This document shows, in pieces, positions 22,431 through 34,000 of a stretch of DNA of 64,000 nucleotides; the stretch's first letter is position 1; each line of letters opens with the position of its first letter. Source of the DNA: Jacaranda mimosifolia (lineage: Eukaryota > Streptophyta > Magnoliopsida > Lamiales > Bignoniaceae); NCBI GenBank assembly GCA_018894105.1, contig CM032122.1, forward strand, positions 36,735,404 through 36,799,403, written 5' to 3'. Below the pieces are notes generated by a model. That model was not told where the DNA came from and did not search any database. It saw only the letters and a program-made list of their open reading frames with translations. The position numbers were made by a program, and so were the translations under genes.

Positions 22431-23390
22431 CATAAGGATGTTATGTACCAGTCGAAGAACAATTTTATTCTAGATTTAAGTAAATTTACATCATTTATCT
22501 TTAACCCAGTGAGATCGAAAATTTCGCGCTCAGCTAGTAATCATCTCCCACTGAATCAAAGACTTATAATGAAATTTACCAGTCATGAATAAAATAACCA
22601 ATATGTCCATAAATTCATAAGCATCTATGCAATATGAAAATATCTGTCTTTATGGCCTCACAAATGTTTGGTACTTCATACTAAGATAATCTAGCGCATG
22701 GTGGTAAAAATGAAATTATACTCTTTTACATCGTATGGTCTCAAATAAATACATATTTCATAAATATAAATTTATATGAGACATATTCCTAGTACTTTAA
22801 TCTAGTAGAATAAACAAACAAGGATGTTGCATTACCAACCACTGCTTTAATTATTTCTTATAATCACAAAGAAATGATGGAAAATGAACGGACAATTTTC
22901 ACAAGCACCCAAACATCAATATTCATCATAATAATACATTCATATTGCAAATTTTAAGCCATGAGATTGCATAATAATTTCACTAGAATAACATTATGCA
23001 ATTATTAACGTATTCTCATGAAGTTTTCAATGATGTTCAGTCACATGTCATGCCACATAGGCATCACATAAGTATCATGGGTCTACTTTCACAAAAGGAC
23101 CACCACAAAGGCATATATGTGGCTACCACATAGGTACCAAATGACTTTTTTTTTCTTTTTCTTTTTTTAGATTCATCCGGCGTCATGACACCATTTTTTG
23201 CTAGTACCACGCTGGTGCAGTGCCGATATCATCGTTGCACCAACACCGGCGACTCAATTTTACTGGCAAAAGCCTCAAGTTAACTTTCCTTGTCGATTGA
23301 TTCTAGATCTAACCATGGAGATTGTATATGCACCATAAATTATGTTATGTCCACGTAGAACATATTAATCGGTGAGACCGAGCTTTCTAA

Positions 23391-23402
23391 GCTCCAATAC
23401 CA
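23391..23402 (-). other. Primer binding site of the second Copia element
   Basis: The minus strand reads TGGTATTGGAGC one base from the LTR end, close to the initiator-Met-tRNA type site TGGTATCAGAGC. Confidence 0.75.
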
Positions 23403-23403
23403 C

Positions 23404-24035
23404 TGTTGGAAGATGAGCTCATTAACTAACATACAGTTAACTTAGATGGGCCAAAACATACCTATTTATATAGTAGTGGAATAAAATGATGGCCCTCGCT
23501 GGATTCAGCTTGGCTACCAGCCTTTTAATTCTTTTCATCATGTGTTAATCTTCTTTTCTTCTATCTAAATAGAGTTTTCTCGTTTTCATAGATTACTAAT
23601 AGAGCAATATATTATTTTCACACTCCAGGGCCTTGGGTCTCTACGTGATTGATTACCCAAGAAAGACTATAGAGATTTGCAGAGGATATCGAGAGTTCTT
23701 AACTTCTCTTCGCTCTCTTATGTTATTATCTCTCTCATATGTTCCTCTTTAAGGCTACTTTCCTTTCTTAATGAGGAAGAAACCTTTGGCTCTATCCAAA
23801 AGTCAGCTACTGAAGCTTATCCAATGGTTAGCTGATGATACTTATCCTTATCCATAGTGGATGCTTATTCAAAGGGCAGCTGATGATACTTATCCACAAT
23901 AGATGCCTATCTAAAGGTCCCATAAAATATAGATGTTTATTTGGACCACGGGTCAAAATCCCAATTTAATCAGTTTGGGCTATGAGCCAATACCCAATTT
24001 GGACCATGAGTTAATACTCGGTTAAAATTGCAACA
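23404..24035 (-). repeat. 5' LTR of the second Copia element, TATA region deleted
   Basis: Perfect terminal inverted pentamers TGTTG…CAACA. Compared with the other LTR it lacks about 50 bases near 23755, where TTTAAG joins directly to GCTACTTTCC. The missing stretch holds the TATA motif kept in the 3' LTR. Confidence 0.85.
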
Positions 24036-24294
24036 ATACCCCATCAATAACAATAAATCCAAATCATGGATAGTTTATTTAGATAAAACTATATTGTTAT
24101 AGGAAAAAATTAAAATCTTAAAATCAGGATGAGAAAGAATTAAAACAAATTGGAGTTGGAATGCATGCCAAGAAAGAGAGGGGTGGGGAAAACCAAAAGC
24201 AAAAAAATCGAGAGAGGGCAAAATTGGAAAGAAATAATTACATGCCGACCTTCAAGCCTTCTTATAAGTACAACTTTACACGAGCCATAAATCG

Positions 24295-24516
24295 CATTTG
24301 ACTTAAGAATATTTCCTCTCTTCTTTAATTTTTGTTTTTTGTTCCAATATTGATGAATGCTAGTAATTTGCTTAAGTAAGAGCCTGATGGGTTTGAGTTG
24401 TCGAATCTAGGGATTCTCTGGGAAATCGATTTTTCATCAAATTTCTTGAAAATACCGGAGTTCTCGACTGACATTTCTTGAGGCCACTAACCTAGGGCTT
24501 CGTTTCGCACTTGAAG
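24295..24516 (+). other. Putative 5' non-coding exon of the MOM1-like gene
   Basis: The region ends at a good donor (GAAG|GTACATTG) at 24516/24517, and the first coding exon begins after an acceptor at 25001-25002. A TATA-like TTATAAGTA lies at about 24262-24270. The transcript start is an estimate; between 24041 and 24260 nothing else was recognised. Confidence 0.4.
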
Positions 24517-25011
24517 GTACATTGTTGCTATTTTCCAGGTTTTCCACTTCCAGTTAATTGCCGATGGTTTCATCTTTCATGCATTGCGGCGATTTCTGTT
24601 CGTTCCGTGGACATGGGTTTTCTTCTTAGGATGTGTATGATATTCTTGTTTATTAGGGTGTTGCATGCACTTGTATTTTACTCTATCTGGAAAAAAAATT
24701 GAAACTAAGTTTGATTTAAGTTTATCCTCTTTGTAGTTTGAAAAGTCAAATATATTTAACTAGAGATGAATGTGCTAGAATTATCGCTAATTGCACTTAA
24801 ATTGGGCAATGTCAATTGACAGTTTTAGCGTGGCTCTAGGGAAGTTTCCAACTTATCTAAAGGATTGGTATTTGGCAGCAGGAAGTTAAAAAAAACACTT
24901 AGTCTCTATTGTTATGACTTTCAATTCATCATCCCCTGTAATTTTGCTTGTCTTGATGTTTGTGGAGTTCTAAATCAGCAAAAATTGTGGCTATCAATGC
25001 AGCTGAGAAGG

Positions 25012-28000
25012 ATGGTGAGTGATACTCGATCTGCCCGAAAAAGTAAATATGAAGCAGAAGGCCATAGTTCAAAAAAAAGAGCAAATACTAGAAAGGATGG
25101 AGCAGATGACCATAGTTCAAAGAAAAAAGAAAACGTTAGAAAGGAGGAATCGGATGGCCATAGTTCAAAGAAAAAAGTAAATATCAGAAAGGATGAATCG
25201 GATAAGTCAATGCGTAGCCCAGGAAAAGCTGATGTCTCCAGTGTAAGAAGGTCAGCCAGGGAAACATCATTATCCAGGCAGACTATGCCAAGCCCTCAAA
25301 GTACACGGAAGTCCAAGCGTCTTGAGAAGGGGATGCCGTCTTTGACACCTCCTGTGAAGAGGAAATCTGAAAGACTAGAGCAATATACTACACCGAGTCC
25401 TCTGAGGAGGTCTGACAGGGGTAAGAAAAACTTATCACCGGGTTCTTCTGGTTTCAAGAAATCTGCAAAAGAACTTAGTCTGTTGGAGTCCAAGAGAAAG
25501 AAAGAGAAGACCTTGATTCAGGTGACAATGGAATCTGAAAAAGCTGAACTTGACCTGGAAGCAGTTGGCATGAAAAGAAAGAAAATGAATGCTCGGGCTT
25601 TCAAGGCTCTATTTAAAAGACAGCGGATTAAGGAAATTGTGGCAGGTAAGTTGATCACTTCTATATTACTGCACCTTCTTCTTACCTGGAACACTTTCAT
25701 GAGGAGATTGATATTCATTTTTGACCTTAGTATTGTACTTCAGTGTATCTGTTTGTTATCCTTCTTCATCCCCATTATAACATGTTACACAATGACTGGT
25801 GTGAAAGATTTCTATTTTTTGCTTGAAAGTGCTGGTGCTTTCTGATTATGTTGAATAGCCTGAAAATTGCATGGGCATGCCTGATGATGCATATGTTGTT
25901 TCTTAGTACACCGAGTTATACCCATACTATAACATGTTTACCATATCTCATTAGATGGTGATAGGGAGCTGGAAGCACCAGATAAATCATCTAATATTTG
26001 CAATGAGAATAGCAAAGACATTGTCTCTGTGCCAATCGGAAATGGAGAGGATGCTAGTGATGATTGCAGTCGAAGAATGGTGGGCAAATCAAGAGATGAA
26101 AGTAATGATAAAGCTTCTAATGGAGCTATTCAGAAGTCCATTTGTAGTTTGAAAGGCTGTCATGAAAATGACATCAATGTTGATTCTAGGCTCAGGGACA
26201 ATGATGTGGATGTTCCTTGTGCAGAATACACTCAGACTAGTTCGAGTGTTAGAGAGACCTTTGATTATTCTCAAAGGTTACGAACAAATTGTTCTTCCCC
26301 TGAGAATATGGATGCTCCTGAGTCAGAAAGTTCAACTTGCTTGGCAAGATCACAAGATGGTTCTGCAAGTTCAGAAAGTAGTGAGAAATACAAGCATCAA
26401 AAAGGTAAGTTATACAAAATGGATGGAGATTTAGATTTTACCATAATAACTGTAGGTAAAGATTTTTTCCTGTCATTTGCAGAGGCTACTCCTTCACCAT
26501 CTCCTAAGTGTGGAAATTGCAATCTTCTAGGGACTTGTGTTCTATGCTCCAAAAACAAAAGGTATGTTTCAATCATCCTAGTCAATTCTGTTTGACTCCC
26601 CAATGTCCCCCTCCTCCCCCAGTAATTAATGGCTGCAAACAAAATCCAGATGCATTGTACAAAATATGTAGAGTATGCTGCGTACTAATTACTATTGGGC
26701 GTCTGTCTTTGGTACAATGTTTATTGGTTGAAATGATGTAAAATGAAGTTGGGAATTATGCCTTGGGCTAGTTGTTCTGATGCCCGAGTATTTGTTGGGC
26801 CATTGCTCAAGTATTTGTTTGGTTCTTTGCTTATAGTTGTCTGATCTTGAATGAGGTGTTGACTGGCTTCTGTTTTTTTGGGCACTGTTGTATTTTATTT
26901 ATTAGCTTGCCGGATGACCTATGTATTGGTGGTTGAATGCATAGTTGCATATAGTTTTGCATATTGGACCTCAGAGATGGCATTTGTTCCTGCAGCACCC
27001 TGCCCCCAACCAAAAAAATTAAAAAGAAAGTAAAGGTGGCATAAGATTTCCAGCTTTGCTTATATCTGTTATAATTTTTCTTGCAGGGTAGGCTATGATT
27101 CACCCGAACAGGAGCTATGCTCTTGCAGTCCTATGGTAGCTAAGGACCTAGTCAGCTTCTCTACTTCCAAGGTTGGTGATGTGTTGCAAACTGAATAGCA
27201 TATTCTCTCTACCAACAAAATATGTTCAATTCTGTTTCTTTGTGTTATGTCGTGCTGCTGTGGTTTCTTGCCATGTGGAAAAATGACTCTTCCTGCCTGT
27301 ACCACAACAAGAGCCTTCGTATCTATTGAAGGATGGCTGAAAACACTAGAGGAGAAAATTGAGAATGAAATTTGTTAATATTTTAAGTTAACTATATCAG
27401 TTGTGTTCCTATTTTGGTCATGCTCAATTGGATTTGTTTTACTTTTCTATCATTAATCACAAAAGGAATTGGCAAAACCATTACACAGGTTGAAATTCCC
27501 ACATACCATGTTTAAAATGAAATATTCAGACTTTTGGGTGCTCAGACATGCATTTTATCATAATGTGGGACTTGGCTATTACATAGAATGATTAGATGCT
27601 TGTTAGGGACAGTTCTGAGCTGCAAAGTCTTCTCTGTTTTCTCACTCTTGTTTGGTGCAAGTTTTCTGTGATCTCCAAATATACTATATCAGCTAGTATG
27701 CTCTCCTGAGCGAGAACTCAAATAGTGCTCTGATTCTTAGGTTGTTCTGTTATTTTGAGTAATGACTTTTGGAGTTTCTGAACGAATTAGGTAATGGGAA
27801 AGGTTTATTGCCTGATTGATAAAACGATTGAGTATTTTTCCTTGCATAGTTTCCGTATTTTAGCCAGTTTTTGGTGGTTATGGTTAGTATGATGTAAAAG
27901 TTAAGTTCTTAATTTCTGATTTTGGTGCCTATGGAAGGACCTCTGAGGAGACTTGGAACTTTGGGATCACTTTGTTAATTCTTTGGCACTTCTGAAGCAT

Positions 28001-31000
28001 TGGGCTGACAGATAGCATTTACAAGATTCAAATAGATTCCAGCATCTGAATTTTTTGGGAAAGAAGAAGAGAGAGAGAACAATAATAAAAGAACAAAAAG
28101 AAAAAAGAAAGAATACCCTGGATATCTTAACTGGATTTCTATGAAGTAAATGAGGTTAACAATCAAGCATCTAAAGGAAAGTTCGAATTCTGTAGGTAAG
28201 TCAGATGATGGAAAGTCAACTGCGGTGAAGACTTCAAAAGCTTTATGAATCTTGTAATTAGCTCAGAAATTATTCAACATAGAAACGGAAACCTTGGCCC
28301 AGGGGCCACCAAGACTTTTATAATTTAATTTGAATCACATGATGTAAAGTTTATGGAGCTTTATTAAGTCTTGAATATCTTTTGACACTGGACATTAGAG
28401 CATGACTAGGCTCCTAATACAATGTAGCAATTTTAAATATGATTTGGATTGCAATATATGAATTTTCCCAAGTACAATTGAGTCCTAGAAAGCAAAGATA
28501 GCTAACAAAATGAATTAAAATTGCATACAATGGTTAGCTTATACATTGTAAAATTTGCATCCTAAACTCCATGGAAGACCTAGATTACCAATTTTTTCAC
28601 TCATTATGCCTCTATTATGTCTTGCTCTTTAGCTTCTCCTTTTTGCTTGAAATAAGATTGTCTACTTTGTTTCTTTATTTGCCCATTTGCCTTGTGATTC
28701 ATGAGTTCAATCATAAGGGCAACCACATGATTCTGCTTTATTAGCTTTCAACTGTCAGGAGACCTTGTTTCTTTGATGTTGTTTTTTATTGAATGCTTGT
28801 TTCAATTTGATGCTGTTGGAATAAATTGACTTCATAGCCTTTGAATATTATATAAAAATAATGCTTTCTCAGTTGAAGCAAATCCCTATATTGGCCTCCT
28901 TAACTAAAAAGATTGAGATAAGTGGTTTCTTCTTTAATATGGTGAGAGCTAGTATGATGCTCTTGACACAGTAACTATCTACAATATCTTAGATTTGTTT
29001 TCACAGAAAGGGGACTTAAGATGCATAAGCCAGATTGCCCAAACTTGATGCTTTGGCTTGCTTGACCGTTCTGATTAAAGCTTGTTTTGTTTTCCTTTTG
29101 TGTCGACCTATTTACTTTCTGCTTCTGCAATGCCTTTTTCTTTCTTATTCTTTGGCTGCATTTTGTGATATTTTTGTTAATAATTATTATTTTTGTGTAT
29201 GTCTTTCGGTGCTGAAAAACTTGAGACATAAAAGAACTGAACTTACTTTTTAATCTGTTTTCTGCCATTGCTTTGCGTATTAGGATAGAAGTGATCATGG
29301 AGCTGCTATTACCTCAGAATCTGCTGGAAAATGTGACTGCAGAAATCTACTGACAGATACACATGCAGATTCTCAAATGGATTTTCATGAAAATGTGTGT
29401 GCCCTTTGCAACAAAGACGGCGAGCTCCTGTGGGTGAAACCTTGCTTTTAATTTCTTTCTATTAAAGTGGTCATTGATTGTGCAAATATAGATGATGACA
29501 TGCTTCTGATTTTATTCCAATATTTGCATGCTCTGAGGCCTTTAATAGTTTTAAGGAAATTAGTTGGTTTCTATTTGGTATTTGTTGATTGATTAATTGG
29601 ATTTATCTGATCTGTATCAATAAGCATAGAGAATGAAAGCTCATTGCATTGGTTCATTCTTTTCTTTTACCATGAGATTTTTAGGGTGTGGACTTCACAT
29701 GCATTTGCAGGTACTGTGCGGGTAATGGTTGCAAGAGATGCTATCATCTCTGTTGCTTAGACCCTCCTCTTACTGATGCCCTGCCAGGTGTTTGGCACTG
29801 TCCTCAGTGTGTGAAGAAGAAACTTCTATTTGGTGTGCACTCTGTGTCAGATGGATTTGAGTCGATTTGGGATGTTAGAGAAGTGGAGGTATCAAATGCT
29901 GAAGGTCTGACATGTTTATTAATGTACAAACATTCAAATTAAAATAATTGGGAATTAACCATAGATGGTCATTATATTCTTAGCATTTTTTGTTAAATTA
30001 CATATGTTGAGAAAAGTGAAGAGAGGAGAAGAAATAAAGGAATTACGTGGTTTGGCCATTTGGCTTGCATCCATAAACAAACTAAAATACCATTCTCTTA
30101 ATATGAGATTACAATAACTGCCTAGTTATATGAGTGAATTACACATTAAGAAATACCTAGTGGAGGATATTACTCCAAAATTAAATAAAAAGTTTCACTA
30201 CAATCAATAAGCTATAAATTATTGTGACCTTGCGGTTATGTTAAAGAATCATCTTTTGATTCTTAACATTCTTGTTTATGATTTTTTTAAATACTGAATG
30301 CTGATTATAGGAGTCCGACAGAGGCAATATCTTGTTAAATACTATGGGCTTGCTCACGTTCACAACCATTGGGTACCAGAGAAACAACTGCTTCTTGAAA
30401 ATCCTTCTCTTGTCTCCAACTTTATCGAAAGGAAACAGGTTAAGTTACTCCTTGCATAGAAGTCTAATTAGGTTTCCTGAATGGTTACTTGTAGTCAATA
30501 TCAATTGGATTGGGCATCTATAATCCATATATTGTATTCTAACTTGCAGAATGTGAGGTGGAATGCAGAGTGGACAGTGCCGCATCGTTTGTTGAGGAAA
30601 AGATATATTCAGGAAAAGATTTATATTGCTTCTTCTGCTGTTATTTCAGTTTGCAATAATGAGTGGCTTGTGAAATGGCATGGCTTTGGCTATGACCATG
30701 CCACATGGGAGTTAGATAATGCCTACTTCCTAAGCTCATCTCAAGGTCAGAACCTAATGAAGGACTATGAAATTCGTCGACAGAAGGGGAAGCAAGAAGT
30801 TAGTAAGGTGCTGCACTTGTGGTAGTCAATTATGCAGGAAAATATTTAATTCTTGTTTTTTGCTATTTAAATTTATTTCTTGACTTGACATTTGGTTTGA
30901 CATATTGACTATTGAATTGTTTTGGTAAGTCAACGTAGTGGTTTATTCTTGGAATGCTGATATGCTTGCACTATTAAAATCTATAAGTTAATTATCTTAT

Positions 31001-34000
31001 CTTAGTTCGCTTTTGATTGCTTTCGAGTTAGCACTGGTTGTAGTTGCAGTTTTGCGGCGTGCTATGTCTTTAGTGTTGTGATCTTTATTTAGTTTTTGAT
31101 TTTTTGTTTGAGCCAACTGGGGAATCAGTGTCTTAAGGCAAATGAAATCCAGGGGGAAAGATACGTTGGCTGCTCAAATTTTTAGTAAACAACTTATGCA
31201 TTTGCTTGTGTTGTGCAATGACATGGTGAAATTCTAAATGATTTAACAAAATTAGTTCAAGTTGGCTGACATAATAAGTTGATGCAATAGCGTTTAACTC
31301 GTTGGATAAAAAGAATGGGCTTTGGATGTCCAGAACTATCACTTTGCTTCTATTTCCAAAGAATGAGAGGCAAATGGTATGGTGTTGATGGTGAAATATG
31401 ATCTAATTGATGATTAAAAGTTTGGTAACTGAAAAATTGATTGGCAGTCTTTCTTTGATTCTGGGAAGGCATTTCCTTTTTAGGGATTACTGAACACAGG
31501 TAATCTTTTGTCCATTGGTCTTAGTTAGATTAATTTATTGTTTACTACATGGTATGAAGAGCCTTAGGTGGTTGAAAATTCTATTACTGTTGCTTTTCCA
31601 CTACTTAAGTGAGAAATAGAAGTCCTTTACCATTGTATTGTCATTCAACATTTAGTTAGGCAGGGAAACTTTCAAAACCATGGTATGACCAACTCTACAA
31701 TTGGGGCAATGAGTGTTTCACAAGGGTGGCCTGACACTTATAAAGGTTAAGTATACATGAATATTGATCAATAAAATGTGTTTGCAATGAGGTACTCTGG
31801 TTTGAATTAGGAATCAGAAGATACATTAGCTGTAGATCCTGTATGAGAAAATGATGGACAAAAAATAGGAAGAGAAAATGATGGACAAGAAAAAGAACCT
31901 GGTTGCCATAAAGAAATATGTTGTTTTGTGACTAATTTATGGTAACTGCTTATTTCCAGACAGAATTGCTGGAGGTATGTTAAGGAAATATTTACTTTGG
32001 GAATGAGATAACACAGAAGCTTGAAAAGTGAAGTTAAATTGTACCGATGGAAAATTGACTGGACGAACAGGATTTCGTCGACTAGGTGTCAATGCACAAG
32101 ATTCGGCTGAATAGACTTGAATTAAGCTATTGAGAGATTTCAGTGTCATACATCTGTGGCTGCTGAGTCAGAAGCAAAGACCTTCCAGCCGCATTCTCAT
32201 TTTTGTGCTTTCTTTCTTGATTCTTGAGGGTAATTCTAGTGTTGCTGGAACATTCTATATGGTGTGAGCAATAATGTGGTCGTCCTGCATTACTTGAAAT
32301 AGAGTTTGCTTAGTTAGACGGTGGAAATATTAGGCTTCAAATAATAAAATGGAATCTACTATTACTATTGCTTCAAGGGCAGCCTTCCACAGCTAGAGAT
32401 TAATCTGCTTATTTTCAAAGTTTTCAAGTGAATTCAACTTTTTAATTCATTTATGTCCATACGTAAAACTTGTACATGTGACTTAATTGTAAATGGTCAT
32501 ATATCATTGGCCACCTCCTACTTTTGTGCTATTCATGGCTGAAAATAATATGAGGAACCATGTAGTCTTGTTAGTTTGGTATGGTGTATCTGGATATTTC
32601 CTACAACGGATGACCTCATCCAAAACCATGCCATAATGCCAATTTTCAGTCTTCTACTAGTATATGCTGGCATAAGCCTTGTTTAATATTGTGCTCTTTG
32701 CTGATACTGCAGTATCACAAGGGATCTAGTGTCAAACTTTTGGAGCTTCCAGCCAGTCAATCACATGTAAATAGTACCCATGTGCTGAAAAATGTGAATA
32801 AACTGCGTGAGTGTTTGTTCCAGTGCCAGAATGCTGTTGTTTTTGATGATCAGGTGAGCTTTCTCTGTGTTGTTGATTACGTTTTTTAAGCAATTGTTTT
32901 TTCATCTAATATATTTATGCATGTTGGTCACTTAAACATTGTTGCATGTGGTTTCTCTGGTGCTACATGTTTGGCCTTGTTTCAAGCAGTCAATTGAAAC
33001 TCTACCTCATCTTTAAGATTCGTATGTATAACTTCTGTGCAGTGAAATCGATTTCAATAAACTGAGTTGTCAGAAATTTACAAATGTATTTCATTATCAG
33101 CTGGAGCTTTGTATTTACATCTTTGTTATGAATCAGGGTATCTCTTGATATAATGAAGTAAAATTTTTTATTGCTCATTAACTACAGTTGATTTCTTTTG
33201 TTTTTGAGAAGTACCCTAAACTATCCTAGGGTGCAAGTCCATTTTTCAGTAATATTCTGACATATAGTGAATTCTTACAGGCCGTATTTACCTTAGCTTT
33301 TGAACAATCTACGGATAGAATTCACCCATTTTCGTCTTGCTTGTGTTCTTATCTCACATGCTTCCTTCTTTAGCAATTATTGGAGACTTGTCTGCGGTTA
33401 TTATCTTCCCTTCCTAAACAAGAAAACTGTAAGGGCGATACTCCATTGTGAAATTTGCAACCTTTGTGGTCAATGATAACACAATCTATTGGTAATTAGT
33501 GATGGATATCCTAACTAGCTTGTTTCACATTTGTCACCTTGATTCCCAGCGAATCTTAGTGCTGGTCATATAATAGCACAAACCAGGCATGAGAAGTCTG
33601 AAAATTTCATTTTTTATGCTGATTCTATCTCCCGGTTTCTTGATGATGCTAAAATATGCATTGAATAGTTTTGCCTAGATGTTTCTGGATGACATTTTTG
33701 TTTGTTTTTCTTCTGGTTGTTTTTGGATGATATTTGTGTTTGTCCTCTCCTAGTATTTTTCTGTGATTCAATATATCCCATGTGCTTTGAGCTCCATGGC
33801 TGTGTCTTGGCAGTTTCTGAATGTTGGACTCTGGATATGTGATGATAAATTGGTTTGATCTTGATACGAATATATTTTGTAACGATAAAGTTATTCATAA
33901 GCTTGTAAATTGTACAGACATAATGGCAAGAAAAATACTAGTCTTATGGATTACAATCTTAGAGGAGCTGCAGGGCATACCCAGAACCTCTTCAGTTGTA

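Larger units (their letters stand above)
15067..24035 (-). mobile_element. Complete but decayed Ty1/Copia retrotransposon, interrupted by a hAT element
   Basis: Two LTRs in the same orientation bound the element: 15067-15753 and 23404-24035. Flanking pentamers are ATACA (15062-15066) and ATACC (24036-24040), a target-site duplication with one change. The minus-strand order is 5' LTR (right), primer binding site, gag (about 22430-21530), protease (21428-21129), pre-integrase and integrase, reverse transcriptase, RNase H (to 16886), then about 1.1 kb of non-coding DNA before the 3' LTR. Stops and frameshifts split every domain. The LTRs differ at many positions, so the insertion is old. A 1.64 kb hAT element sits in the pre-integrase region. 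Confidence 0.92.

Noticed and set aside
24865..25011. In-frame upstream extension of the MOM1-like first exon (starting MVFGSRKLKK)
   Set aside because: The extension is hydrophobic and unlike the basic N-terminus that follows. A good acceptor (TGCAG at 25002) lies between it and the ATG at 25012, so it is read as intron.
29430..29440. Donor GGGTGAAA at 29434 for the PHD exon
   Set aside because: It leaves phase 0 and puts the next exon out of frame. The GT at 29430 gives the expected LLYCAGNGC of the PHD finger.
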